From JBFIHF01 sp964411125 (lineage in GTDB: Bacteria > Myxococcota_A > Bradymonadia > Bradymonadales > Bradymonadaceae): DNA of 64,000 bases. The notes beneath the pieces are model-generated. The model saw only the letters and a list, made by a program, of their open reading frames with translations, did no database searches and had not been told where the DNA came from. The position numbers were made by a program, and so were the translations under genes. The stretch's first letter is position 1, and each line of letters starts with the position of its first letter. This document shows positions 52,833 to 62,691 of this stretch, piece after piece. The stretch lies in assembly GCA_964411125.1 (NCBI GenBank), contig CAYPJU010000005.1, forward strand, positions 1 to 64,000, read 5' to 3'.

Positions 52833-52877
52833 TGGAATGACGGTGGCGGAGGCTCAACGAACCAAACGGAGATTATG

Positions 52878-53708
<831 letters not shown>

Positions 53709-53740
53709 ATGATGAGGAGCCCAGCTCCAGGAGTTTAGAG

Positions 53741-54634
53741 ATGGCAATTACCGCCCAGCAGGTGAAAGAGCTTCGGGACATGACCGGAGCGGGAATGATG
53801 GACTGCAAGAAGGCGCTCGTCGAAAACGACGGGGACCTCGATGCGGCCGTCGAATACCTTCAGGTCAAGGGGATCACGAAGGCCGGCAAGAAGTCGGACC
53901 GCGTGGCCGCCGAGGGTCTCGTCGCCACCGTCGCGTCCGAAGACGCGAAGAGCGCCGTGATCGTCGAAGTGAACTGTGAGACCGACTTCGTGTCGCGCAA
54001 CGAGAAGTTCCACGAGCTCGTGGAGCGCATCGCGACGCTCGTCGCGAACAACGACGTCGAAGACGTCGAAGGCGCGCTGAACATCGACGTGAACGGGCGA
54101 AAGCTCTCCGAGGTGATCAACGAGTCGATCGCCACCATCGGTGAGAACATCCAGCTGCGCCGCTTCGAGCGCTACACGCAGCCGGAAGGTTTCGTCGCTT
54201 CGTACGTCCATGCCGGCAACCAGATCGGTGTCCTCGTCAACCTTCGCGGCGATCGCACCGACGACGCTGAGGAGTTCGGGCGCGACGTCGCGATGCACAT
54301 CGCGGCGATGAACCCGGGGTACCTGACCGGAGACGAGATCGACGCCGAGACGGCATCCAAGCAGGAAGAGATCTTCTCCGCCCAGGTCGCCGAAGAGGGC
54401 AAGCCGGAGAACATCATCCCGAAGATCGTCGAAGGGAAGATGGCCAAGTGGCGTCGCGAGCAGGCGCTCGTCGACCAGCCGTTCGTCAAGAACCCCGACC
54501 TCACGGTCTCCGCGCTGCAGAAGCAGGTCGGTGACGTCCAGATCGTTGCCTTCGTGCGTTACGAAGTCGGGCAGGGCATCGAAAGGGAAGAGGCGAACCT
54601 CGCCGACGAAGTCGCCGCTCAGCTCAAGGGCTGA
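53741..54634 (+). CDS. tsf: Elongation factor Ts
   Basis: 297 residues from the ATG at 53741 (CAGGAG upstream). Exchange factor for EF-Tu. Conserved LRDMTGAGMMDCKKAL with the TDFV motif in VNCETDFVSRNEKF, and HIAAMNPGYLTGDEI. Follows rpsB after 32 bases; ends at a strong terminator. Confidence 0.97.
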   Translation: MAITAQQVKELRDMTGAGMMDCKKALVENDGDLDAAVEYLQVKGITKAGKKSDRVAAEGLVATVASEDAKSAVIVEVNCETDFVSRNEKFHELVERIATLVANNDVEDVEGALNIDVNGRKLSEVINESIATIGENIQLRRFERYTQPEGFVASYVHAGNQIGVLVNLRGDRTDDAEEFGRDVAMHIAAMNPGYLTGDEIDAETASKQEEIFSAQVAEEGKPENIIPKIVEGKMAKWRREQALVDQPFVKNPDLTVSALQKQVGDVQIVAFVRYEVGQGIEREEANLADEVAAQLKG

Positions 54635-54640
54635 CGGTAC

Positions 54641-54667
54641 GGCGCCCCACGGGGCGCCTTTTTTTTG
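54641..54667 (+). terminator. Rho-independent terminator after tsf
   Basis: GGCGCCCC (54641-54648) pairs with GGGGCGCC (54651-54658), followed by eight T. Separates rpsB-tsf from pyrH. Confidence 0.92.
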
Positions 54668-54696
54668 CCCGCGGCCGACCACTACACAGGAGACGC

Positions 54697-55416
54697 ATGT
54701 CCCCGAAATACGAACGAGTGATGATCAAGTTCTCCGGGGAAGCCCTGCAGGGCTCCGGTGCATACGGCATCGAGCCCGCGGTGCTGACCGGGCTCGCCCG
54801 AGAGATCGCGGACATTCGCGACCTCGGGGTGCAGGTCTCGATCGTCATCGGCGGCGGGAACATCTTCCGAGGCGTCGCCGGGAGCACGCAGGGGATGGAC
54901 CGTGCGTCGGCCGACTACATGGGGATGCTCGCCACGGTGATCAATGCGCTGGCTCTGCAGGATGCCATCGAGAGTCTCGGCGTACCGACCCGGGTGCAGA
55001 CCGCGATCGAGATCAAGGAGGTCGCCGAGCCCTATATCCGGCGCCGCGCCATTCGGCACCTGGAGAAGAATCGCGTCGTGATCTTCGGCGCGGGGACGGG
55101 GAACCCTTACTTCACGACCGACACCGCCGCCTGCCTCCGAGCGATGGAGGTGCACGCACAGGTGATCTTGAAGGGGACGAAGGTCGACGGCGTCTACGAC
55201 AAGGATCCGAAGGTCCATCCGGACGCCAGAAAGTTCGACCATCTGACGTACCTCGAGGTGCTCTCCCGAGAGCTTCGGGTCATGGACATGACGGCGATCA
55301 GCCTCTGCATGGACAACGACCTGCCGATCCGCATCTTCGACATGCAGACCGAGGGGAACGCCAAGCGGGTCATCATGGGTGAGCCGATCGGGACGACGAT
55401 CTCCTCGCCGTCCTGA
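54697..55416 (+). CDS. pyrH: UMP kinase
   Basis: 239 residues, typical length. Phosphorylates UMP to UDP. Motifs: MIKFSGEALQG, SIVIGGGNIFRG, FGAGTGNPYFTTDTAA, LKGTKVDGVYDKDPK. CAGGAG precedes the ATG at 54697. Normally linked to frr; here a minus-strand gene intervenes. Confidence 0.97.
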   Translation: MSPKYERVMIKFSGEALQGSGAYGIEPAVLTGLAREIADIRDLGVQVSIVIGGGNIFRGVAGSTQGMDRASADYMGMLATVINALALQDAIESLGVPTRVQTAIEIKEVAEPYIRRRAIRHLEKNRVVIFGAGTGNPYFTTDTAACLRAMEVHAQVILKGTKVDGVYDKDPKVHPDARKFDHLTYLEVLSRELRVMDMTAISLCMDNDLPIRIFDMQTEGNAKRVIMGEPIGTTISSPS

Positions 55417-55419
55417 CCC

Positions 55420-55812
55420 TCAGAACCACCGTCGCCACGTCACCTTTGCACGTTCTTCGAACTCCTGGCGTACTCGGGTCAATTGCGCGTCGAGCGTGCC
55501 GACGCGAACCGCCGGCCCGAAGTCGAGCGCGCGGAGCTCGTCGACGAGATCCGGGCAGGTCGCCTCGACCACCCGAGGACGTCGGTGCCAGGGCGTCTCG
55601 TCGTAGTGGCCCTCGATCAGCCGTGCGATGGTCGCGAGTCTCTCTTCACGTGGGGCGTAGCCGGTGAACTCACCATGGTAGATGTCGTCGTGCGGGGTCA
55701 CGAGGGTGATGCCCACACGAAGTTTCCCCTGCGCGTCGACGCACTCGACCACGTCGCATCTCCAGATGGCCGCCACCGTGTGCACCCATCGCTTTGCCTT
55801 GAATCTGCCCAT
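55420..55812 (-). CDS. Hypothetical protein
   Basis: 130 residues from the ATG at 55812, chosen because GGAGGACG lies just upstream; the frame extends further up without a better start. No signal peptide or TM segment; aromatic and charged (MGRFKAKRWVHTVAAIWRCDVVECVD), with Cys in the N-terminal third and at residue 92 or so. Not recognised. Convergent with pyrH (3-base gap) and divergent from frr, splitting an otherwise conserved pyrH-frr pair. Confidence 0.7.
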   Translation of the reverse strand: MGRFKAKRWVHTVAAIWRCDVVECVDAQGKLRVGITLVTPHDDIYHGEFTGYAPREERLATIARLIEGHYDETPWHRRPRVVEATCPDLVDELRALDFGPAVRVGTLDAQLTRVRQEFEERAKVTWRRWF

Positions 55813-55972
55813 TTTCGTCCTCCATCCATCAGTGCATCCAAAGTGATCGAATCCGTTTTCGGCCGCGGGGGCAGAGCGTTGCGCGCAAATTTGGTGCAAA
55901 TCGGCTAAGTTGTCCGACGCGAGAGGTTGGTTGGTGGTTGGCACGCATCGCACTCGCACGTACGAATTAGGC

Positions 55973-56002
55973 TTGAAAGCGGCCGGGGTGATGCGCTGTA
56001 AT
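55973..56002 (+). promoter_or_regulatory. Promoter of frr
   Basis: -35 TTGAAA (55973-55978), 18-base spacer, -10 TGTAAT (55997-56002); each hexamer matches consensus at five of six bases. The ribosome site CGGAGGAAGAG follows at 56013-56023. Confidence 0.65.
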
Positions 56003-56024
56003 CCCCGCGCAAACGGAGGAAGAG

Positions 56025-56582
56025 ATGCTGGACGAGATATTGGACGAGCTTCGTTCGAACGACGAACGGACGATCAAGGACCTGACGACGGAGCTCGTGA
56101 AGATCCGAACGGGTCGCGCGAACATCGGGATGCTCGACGGAATCAAGGTCGAGTACTACGGCCAGATGGCGCCGCTGTCGCAGGTCGCGACGCTGAAGGT
56201 CGCCGACCCCCGGTTGATCACGATTCAGCCGTGGGAGAAGAGCATGATCTCCCCCATCGAGAAGGCGATCGGCGCTTCCGATCTCGGCTTCAATCCCTCC
56301 AATGACGGGACGTTGATTCGCGTTCCGATCCCGGCGCTCAGCGGGGAACGTCGCCAGGAGTTGGTCAAGGTTGCGCGGCGCCATGGGGAGGACCACAAGA
56401 TCGCGCTGCGGAACCATCGGCGCGACGCCAACGACATGATCAAAGCGCTCGAGAAGGACTCCGAGATCACGAAGGACGACGAGCACCGCGCGTACGAGCA
56501 GATCAACGCGATCACCGAGCAGTACACGGCGAAGGTGGACGAGGTGCTCGCGACCAAAGAGGCGGAAATCCTCGAGGTGTAG
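56025..56582 (+). CDS. frr: Ribosome recycling factor
   Basis: 185 residues, the canonical length. Splits post-termination ribosomes with EF-G. Conserved LVKIRTGRANIGMLDGIKVEYYG, LITIQPWEKSMISPIEKAI, and the helical C-terminus (RRDANDMIKALEKD, ITKDDEHRAYEQI). Has its own promoter because the upstream gene is on the other strand. Confidence 0.97.
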   Translation: MLDEILDELRSNDERTIKDLTTELVKIRTGRANIGMLDGIKVEYYGQMAPLSQVATLKVADPRLITIQPWEKSMISPIEKAIGASDLGFNPSNDGTLIRVPIPALSGERRQELVKVARRHGEDHKIALRNHRRDANDMIKALEKDSEITKDDEHRAYEQINAITEQYTAKVDEVLATKEAEILEV

Positions 56583-56600
56583 TGGGCGGAGTTTCGCGCC

Positions 56601-57467
56601 TCACATCTGCAGGACCAGCACGATCACCGCCGTCGCGGCGATAATCAGCAAGATACTCAGGATCAAGATCGCGCGTTCTAGTGGCCGCATCGCTCGGCGA
56701 GGGGGCGCGGAGGGCGGCGGTGCGGCCGGCACTGGCCGCCGCGGCGCTGGATCGGCCGGCGGAGGTCCCTCTCCCGCGGCCTCCTCGAGTTCCTCCAGTT
56801 GCCCCTCCAGCGGGTCGAACCAGACGAGCTTCGTGGCGCCGACCTGCAGATGGTCACCGCTTCGGAGGACGTGACCTCGTGAGCCGATCGCAATGCCGTC
56901 GACGGTAACCACGGCGTCGAGCGGCTCGATGCGAAAACGGTCATGGGCGCGGGCGATGGCGAAGGCGTTCGCCCCGATCCCGTCGATTCCGAGCTGCTCG
57001 CCCTCTCCCACCACCGCACGGTCAGTTTCGTCCGGCACGGTGATCCGGGTGCCGACGCTCTTGCCTTCGAGGACCTCCAGAAAAGCGCTCTCGTCGGGGC
57101 CCCCTTCTTCGAGCATCTTCCGCAGCAGCGTCCCGGACTCGCGCAGAGTGAAGCCCGCCGTCTTCGTGGTCCCCAGGTCGAACTCGATTCGGACGTCGAG
57201 GATGTCGATCGACATCCCGTCCGTGACGACTCGGCCGACGTTCGGTTCGAGGGGGAAGTTCCCGCACATCGTGCCGTTCGTGCTGCCGATATCGAAGATC
57301 TGCCAGACCTTTCCGTCACGTCGCAGCGTCAGGTGGTGCGAGGATATGACCGGGTAGGGGAGCTGCACGTCGCACCAGGCGGCGCGACCAATGCGCAGGA
57401 TCGACTGGTCGGCGTCGACCGTGTACGGCGTCCCCCGAGGACTTCGAATCGTGAGCCGGATCCCCAT
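56601..57467 (-). CDS. Tail-anchored double FHA-domain protein
   Basis: 288 residues. FHA domain 1 at about 1-95 (ILRIGRAAWCDVQLPYPVISSHHLTL then DIGSTNGTMCG) has the phosphothreonine-binding Gly-Arg, Ser-x-x-His and Asn residues; a second, degenerate FHA-like domain lies at about 125-215 (GSRGHVLRSGDHLQVG). A Pro-rich linker precedes a C-terminal membrane helix (about 265-288). A phosphothreonine reader at the inner membrane, fitting the genome's Hanks kinases. Twenty bases downstream of the 57487-58245 gene, probably co-transcribed. Confidence 0.87.
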   Translation of the reverse strand: MGIRLTIRSPRGTPYTVDADQSILRIGRAAWCDVQLPYPVISSHHLTLRRDGKVWQIFDIGSTNGTMCGNFPLEPNVGRVVTDGMSIDILDVRIEFDLGTTKTAGFTLRESGTLLRKMLEEGGPDESAFLEVLEGKSVGTRITVPDETDRAVVGEGEQLGIDGIGANAFAIARAHDRFRIEPLDAVVTVDGIAIGSRGHVLRSGDHLQVGATKLVWFDPLEGQLEELEEAAGEGPPPADPAPRRPVPAAPPPSAPPRRAMRPLERAILILSILLIIAATAVIVLVLQM

Positions 57468-57486
57468 CTCCCCTCGGCGCTCTCTC

Positions 57487-58245
57487 CTATCGGAACATTG
57501 CCATCAAGAAAACGAATAGGCCGAGCCCGACGAGGAAGCCGACCATGCAGCCGAACCGCACGAACTCCTTTCGGACCTCGTAGGCGCGGTCCTTTTCGGC
57601 CTCGAGCACGCTCGGGATCGTCTCGGAGTGCGTCGTGAGGAAGGTTCGCAGTGCGTCCGCCTCCCGTTTCCAGAATTCCTTCTCTTCGGCCCACAGGTGT
57701 TGTCCGGTGGTGTTGACGACGTAGGTGACGTTCACCCGGTTGGCCTCGAGTTCGACCGTCACGCGCGTGTGCAGCTCGGCGAGGTTGGAGCTGAACCAAC
57801 CGGCCGAGCTCGCTCCCCGCTCCGCTTCGGCGAGGCGGACGACCTCGTCGGGGGGGGCTTCGGCGGGCGGCTCGACGACGTCCGACAGGGACGCCCCTTC
57901 GTCGGAGAGCTCGATGCCTTCGTCGTCGGATTGTTCCCCGGTATCTTCGAGTTCGTCCGCGTCGGCGGTCCCGGGCGCGTCCGCGTCGGCGGTCTCGGCC
58001 GCGTCCTCGTGGGCGTCCGCGCCTCCTTCCTCGGTCGACTCCCGACCTTCGGGTTCGGCCTCCTCCACGGACTCGGACGTCTCGACCTTCGCAGCGGGGA
58101 GGCGCTCGAGCGCAGGAGGTCGTTCACCCTTCTCCGAAGACGTCACGGAATACCCGTTCGTCCGAAGGAAGAGGGTCGCCATGTCGACGGGATCCCAATC
58201 GACGAAGGGCCCGAAGATTGTGTGTGTCTCTCGAAGCTCGGCCAC
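57487..58245 (-). CDS. Acidic tail-anchored hypothetical protein
   Basis: 252 residues. A short N-terminal domain (MAELRETHTIFGPFVDWDPVDMATLFLR), a very acidic low-complexity stretch (about 58-130, rich in Glu/Asp/Ala with DADAPGTADADE repeats), a helical region, and a C-terminal membrane helix (about 229-250, VGFLVGLGLFVFLMAMF). Not recognised. Upstream of and likely co-transcribed with the tail-anchored FHA protein; both share the same topology. Confidence 0.75.
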   Translation of the reverse strand: MAELRETHTIFGPFVDWDPVDMATLFLRTNGYSVTSSEKGERPPALERLPAAKVETSESVEEAEPEGRESTEEGGADAHEDAAETADADAPGTADADELEDTGEQSDDEGIELSDEGASLSDVVEPPAEAPPDEVVRLAEAERGASSAGWFSSNLAELHTRVTVELEANRVNVTYVVNTTGQHLWAEEKEFWKREADALRTFLTTHSETIPSVLEAEKDRAYEVRKEFVRFGCMVGFLVGLGLFVFLMAMFR

Positions 58246-58431
58246 TCATTCTCTCGCTGTGACGCGACGATAGCCCACGCGATCCGCCGTGGGCAAGCGG
58301 TCTGTCATGGTGACCGGGAGAGCGCGCGGCGGCGCTGCGTGGCCGTTCCCGCGGGCAGGAGGCCCGGAAAGACTGCACGACAGGCGTCTCTGTGTTAGCA
58401 TCCGCGGGCCCTTTTTCCACCGAGGAGAACG

Positions 58432-59649
58432 ATGTCGAAGAAGCCGTGGTCAGAATCGATGCCCGAAGATCAGTTCGAGCTGATGCGTGACATCATCGGA
58501 GCGCCGAGCCCCATCGGCCTCGAAGCTGCGATGACGTACGGAGTCCTGAAGCCCTACTTCGAGGATTTCTCGCTCGACGGCTGGAGAATCCATCAGTTCC
58601 GGGGCAACGCTGGCATCGTACTCGACACGGCGCCCGAGGGCTCCGATCTTCTGACGGTCATGATCATCGGGCACGCCGACAAGATCCGGCTCCAGGTTCG
58701 CAGCATCGGCGACGACGGAAAGATCTGGATCGACAGCGATTCGTTTCTCCCCACGACCCTGATTGGCCACGAGGTGACGCTCTTCTCGGAGAGCCCCGAC
58801 GAAGCGGGCGCTTACCGCGCGCTCGAGGGCGGGACGATCGAGGCGATCGGCGCGATTCACTTCGCCGACAGCTCGCTTCGAAGCGGGGACAAGGGGATCA
58901 AAAAGGAGATGCTCTATCTCGAGCTCCAGGTGCACGGCGAGGACAAGAAGAAGCAGATCGAAGATCTGGGCATCCGTCCCGGCGACGCGATCATCCTCAA
59001 CCGTAAGATTCGCCGCGGGTTCAGCGAAGATACGTTCTACGGTGCGTACCTCGACAACGGTCTCGGTTGTTTCGTGGCTGCGGAAAGCGCGCGCCTCGTC
59101 GCCGAAGCGGGCGGGCTGGAGAACGTTCGATGCCTCTTCACGATCGCGACCCACGAAGAGATTGGCAGGATGGGGAGCCGTGTCGCGGCGGGGGTCTTCC
59201 AGCCAGACGTCGTGATCGCCGCCGACGTCTCGCACGACTACAAAGCGGCGCCGGGGATCGGCGATCGCCGGATGACCCCGGTCGAGATGGGGAAGGGCTT
59301 CAGCCTGAAGTCGGGATCGATCGTATCCGAATACCTCAATGCGCTGATCGAGTCGGCGTGCAAGGAGGCGGGGATCCCGTACCAGAAGGTCGCTTCGGGC
59401 CGAGACACCGGCACGGACGCGATGGCAGGGGTCTTCGCGGCGATCGACGCGGCCGCGACGTCCATCGGCTTTCCGATTCGGAACATGCACACCATCTCCG
59501 AGACCGGACATACGGGCGACGTCCTCGGCGCCGTACACGCCGTGGTGGAGACCCTCAAGCACATCGACGCGAAGGGCCTCACCGCCGATCACTTCCGCAA
59601 CTCGCACCCCCGGCTCGACCAGAGCACGGCCCTGCGTCGCGTGGAGTGA
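58432..59649 (+). CDS. M42 family metallopeptidase
   Basis: 405 residues. Cocatalytic dizinc aminopeptidase family: the metal ligands appear in IIGHADKI, YLDNGLG, ATHEEIGRMGSR (two catalytic/ligand Glu), AADVSHD and NMHTISETGHTGDV. AGGAG precedes the ATG. Usually a cytoplasmic tetrahedral aminopeptidase of peptides. A nearby SspB-like adaptor is the next gene, possibly both for peptide turnover. Confidence 0.92.
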   Translation: MSKKPWSESMPEDQFELMRDIIGAPSPIGLEAAMTYGVLKPYFEDFSLDGWRIHQFRGNAGIVLDTAPEGSDLLTVMIIGHADKIRLQVRSIGDDGKIWIDSDSFLPTTLIGHEVTLFSESPDEAGAYRALEGGTIEAIGAIHFADSSLRSGDKGIKKEMLYLELQVHGEDKKKQIEDLGIRPGDAIILNRKIRRGFSEDTFYGAYLDNGLGCFVAAESARLVAEAGGLENVRCLFTIATHEEIGRMGSRVAAGVFQPDVVIAADVSHDYKAAPGIGDRRMTPVEMGKGFSLKSGSIVSEYLNALIESACKEAGIPYQKVASGRDTGTDAMAGVFAAIDAAATSIGFPIRNMHTISETGHTGDVLGAVHAVVETLKHIDAKGLTADHFRNSHPRLDQSTALRRVE

Positions 59650-59736
59650 ACCGCGGGGGGCGAGCGGGCCTCGACGCCCTTGCAGGGGCGGTCACCAGAG
59701 CGTAAATACGACCGGACTCTCGAACGGGCTCAGGTC

Positions 59737-60189
59737 ATGGGCGATGAAGACAACGTCATCCGAGTGAATTTTGGCGGCCCTGCTGCGGCCGAACCCGAGG
59801 AGCCGTCGGAACCGCGCCCCACGGACCCGGAGAAGCTCGCGCTCTTCAGCGACATGGTCGACGAGGGGACCGTGCTGGTCACCATCGACGCCCGTCGCCC
59901 CGACGTCGTGGTCCCTCCGCAGTTCAAGGACGAGCTGCGGCTGAACCTCAACTTCTGCCACATGTTCGGGATCCCCGACTTCGACTACGACGAGTTCGGA
60001 GTGCGTGCTTCTCTGTCGTTCGGAGGCGTCGACCAGTGGTGCGACATCCCGTGGGACGCGGTGTACATGCTGCGTAGCCACGTCGAGAACGACGCGATGC
60101 TCTTCCCCGACTCGGTCCCGCCCGAGATGCTGGCGTTCGTCCGGCCCCTCGAGGGCGTCGAAGACCGGCTGCAGGACGAAGAAGAGTAG
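59737..60189 (+). CDS. SspB-like ClpXP adaptor (probable)
   Basis: 150 residues from the ATG at 59737. An Ala/Glu/Pro-rich N-terminus, then a folded core (about 45-125) with the pattern of stringent starvation protein B: TIDARRPDVVVPPQFKDEL, LNLNFCHM, ASLSFGGVDQWCDIPWDAVYML, followed by a short acidic tail. SspB delivers ssrA-tagged proteins to ClpXP. The similarity is by pattern only, so it is a probable assignment. Confidence 0.7.
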   Translation: MGDEDNVIRVNFGGPAAAEPEEPSEPRPTDPEKLALFSDMVDEGTVLVTIDARRPDVVVPPQFKDELRLNLNFCHMFGIPDFDYDEFGVRASLSFGGVDQWCDIPWDAVYMLRSHVENDAMLFPDSVPPEMLAFVRPLEGVEDRLQDEEE

Positions 60190-60190
60190 C

Positions 60191-62563
60191 TCAGATCGGC
60201 AGACAGACGAGAGAGCCCCCCGAGGTCTGGCAACTGTAGCCGGAGCGGCACTGGTTGTTGTTCTGGCAGAGGTCTCGGCAGACGCGGTCTCCGTCGGAGG
60301 CGGTCGTGCAGGCCGAGCCGGTCGGGCACGTTCCTTCCCCCGTTCCGCAGTCGAGAGTGCAGTAACCCTGGGGGAAGCCTGCCTCACAGTCGGCCCACCG
60401 TCCACCCGCGCAATCCGCGATGTCACCACAGGCTTCGCCGATCTGACCGGCGCCGGTCCCCGCAGAGTAGCACTCGTTGGTCGCGTCACCGTCGACGTCG
60501 TAGCAATCGTAGCCACCGCCCCGGCAATCGTTGGCGGTGCTGCAGTTTGCCAGGCAGAGGCCGTCGACCGAGCAGTGGGCACCGGTCGGGCAGTCGGCGT
60601 CGGTGGCGCACGACGACAGGCAGTAACCCCCGATGAACCGGGTGGACGCTTCGAGGGCGCAGAACGCGTTCTGGCCACCGGCGCAATCGTCGTAACTGTC
60701 GCAAGCGGCGCCGGGGGCGCCGGCCCCCGAACCGACCGCTCCGCACTCTTCTGCGGCGTCGCCGTCGATGTCGAAGCACTCGTACCCGGTGCGGCACTCC
60801 GCGTCGTCGCTGCAACTGCGCTGACAAAACCCTGCCGGACCGCAGTGATTGCCCGCTCCGCACTCCGCATCGAACGTACAGGCGAGGGTGCAGTAGCCGC
60901 CGGGGTAGCCGGTCTCCGCCTCGGTGAGGCAGACGCCGCTCGACGGGTCACACTGGACGTCGCTGCTGCACCCGGCGCCGACGCGGTAGTTCGGTTCGCA
61001 GACGTTCGCGAGGCAGTCTTCGTCGGCGCCGCAGACACCGCACATCTCCCCGCCGCCGTTGCAACCGTCGTCGGTCACCGTGCCGCACTCCCACCCGAGC
61101 GATGCACACGTGTCGGGGACGCACGAGCAATCACTGTCGACCGCGAACGTGCAGCCGGACGGGCAGCAGCCGTCGTTGCTCACGCACGAGGTGATCGGCT
61201 GGAAGATGCACTCCGCGTTGCACTGGCCCGCCGACCCGGCGAGCACGTCGTTCGTGCACGCGTCCCCATCCGAGCACGACGAGGGGCAGTTCAGGTCGCA
61301 TGTCTCGTTCGGGTCGACCACGCCGTCGCCGCAGGTCGACGAACAGTCGTCGTCGTTCACGGCGGTGCACGCGCTCGGGCAGCAACCGTCGGCGTCGATG
61401 CATTGCGTGATCGGGGAGTTCGCGCAGGAGACGTCACACGTTCCGGGGGTGCCAGTGCGAACGTCGCTCGTGCAGGCGTTCTGATCGTCGCACGTCACGG
61501 GGCAGTTCCCGTCGCACGTCTCACCGCCTTCGACCGCGCCGTTGCCGCAGACGGCGTTGCAGTCCGAGTCGTTCAACGCGGTGCAGCCGTTCGGACAGCA
61601 TCCGTCGCCGGACGTACATGCGGTGATCGCCACGTTCGCGCACTGGCTGCTGCAGGTCGCGGCGGACCCGCTGAGCGTATCGGCGGTGCAGGCGTTCCCG
61701 TCGTCGCAGCTCGCCGGGCAGTTTCCGTCGCAGGTCTCGTCGGGGTCGACGATGCCGTCCCCACACGTCGCCGAGCAGTCCGAATCGTTCGAGGCGTCGC
61801 AGCCGTTCGGACAGCACCCGTCGCCGCCCGAGCAGACGTTGATGGGGTCGTAGTCGCAGGAGACATTGCACTGCGAGTCGGAACCGCGTCGGGTGTCCTG
61901 GGTGCAGTCGAGCCCGTCGTCGCAGTCGGACGGGCAGTTTCCGTCGCAGGTTTCGGTTCCTCCGACGATCCCGTCCCCGCAGATGTCCCCACAGTCGTCA
62001 TCTCGCCGGGCGTCACAGCCAGCCGGGCAGCAGCCGTCACCGTCGATGCAGGCTTCGATCGGCTCCTCGTCGCAGGTGATGGAGCAGTTCGATGGGTCGA
62101 CGTTCTCGACCCGCTGGCTGCATTCGCCCAGGAACTGGTCGGGACACTCGCACGCGCCGGGACGGCCCGACAGAATGTTCGGGTCGCACTGTTCCCCGTC
62201 GTCGAGCCTGCCGTTTCCGCAGAGCGCCTCCGACGAGCAGTCGGAGTCGTCGTTTTCGTCACAACCGAAGGGGCAGCACGAATCGTCGAGCCCGCATTCG
62301 CTGATCTGCTGCTGGATGCATTGGACGTTGCAGCGTCCGGGAACGCCCTCCAGGACGACCGGGGCACACGAATCGTTGGAGATCTGATCACAGGACGTCG
62401 GGCACGCCCCCTCCATTCCGGCGTCGATCCCCGGATCGCAGATTTCCCCCTCGTCGATCTCGCCATTGCCGCAGAGGATGACCTTCTTGGGGCCGTCCGT
62501 CTTGCCGCCACAGCCGACCGCGATACTCGACACGAATAGACAGACCAGCGCTCTCGCCCGCAT
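60191..62563 (-). CDS. Six-module Cys-rich repeat lipoprotein
   Basis: 790 residues. Lipobox AVGC (Cys 18). Six modules of about 60-65 residues, each starting CG(N/D)G and EXCD, running through NCPxSCDDGxxCTxD and ending CCPxGCxxxxDxDC, fill about residues 30-440; the remainder is a less regular Cys-rich tail. This is the DUF4215/myxobacterial disulfide-repeat class seen in secreted or surface proteins. Minus strand, downstream of the dehydrogenase gene. GAGGG precedes the ATG at 62563. Ligand unknown. Confidence 0.88.
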   Translation of the reverse strand: MRARALVCLFVSSIAVGCGGKTDGPKKVILCGNGEIDEGEICDPGIDAGMEGACPTSCDQISNDSCAPVVLEGVPGRCNVQCIQQQISECGLDDSCCPFGCDENDDSDCSSEALCGNGRLDDGEQCDPNILSGRPGACECPDQFLGECSQRVENVDPSNCSITCDEEPIEACIDGDGCCPAGCDARRDDDCGDICGDGIVGGTETCDGNCPSDCDDGLDCTQDTRRGSDSQCNVSCDYDPINVCSGGDGCCPNGCDASNDSDCSATCGDGIVDPDETCDGNCPASCDDGNACTADTLSGSAATCSSQCANVAITACTSGDGCCPNGCTALNDSDCNAVCGNGAVEGGETCDGNCPVTCDDQNACTSDVRTGTPGTCDVSCANSPITQCIDADGCCPSACTAVNDDDCSSTCGDGVVDPNETCDLNCPSSCSDGDACTNDVLAGSAGQCNAECIFQPITSCVSNDGCCPSGCTFAVDSDCSCVPDTCASLGWECGTVTDDGCNGGGEMCGVCGADEDCLANVCEPNYRVGAGCSSDVQCDPSSGVCLTEAETGYPGGYCTLACTFDAECGAGNHCGPAGFCQRSCSDDAECRTGYECFDIDGDAAEECGAVGSGAGAPGAACDSYDDCAGGQNAFCALEASTRFIGGYCLSSCATDADCPTGAHCSVDGLCLANCSTANDCRGGGYDCYDVDGDATNECYSAGTGAGQIGEACGDIADCAGGRWADCEAGFPQGYCTLDCGTGEGTCPTGSACTTASDGDRVCRDLCQNNNQCRSGYSCQTSGGSLVCLPI

Positions 62564-62691
62564 CCAAAGCCCTCGCTCATTGCTGATGAACGCTTCGAAC
62601 CTAACGCATTACGGGAGCGGATGAAAAGAACGCGCGCGACGCGAGGTCATGCGGTGAGATCGCTAGGAGCCGGCGGAAGCGCCGTTGTGGC

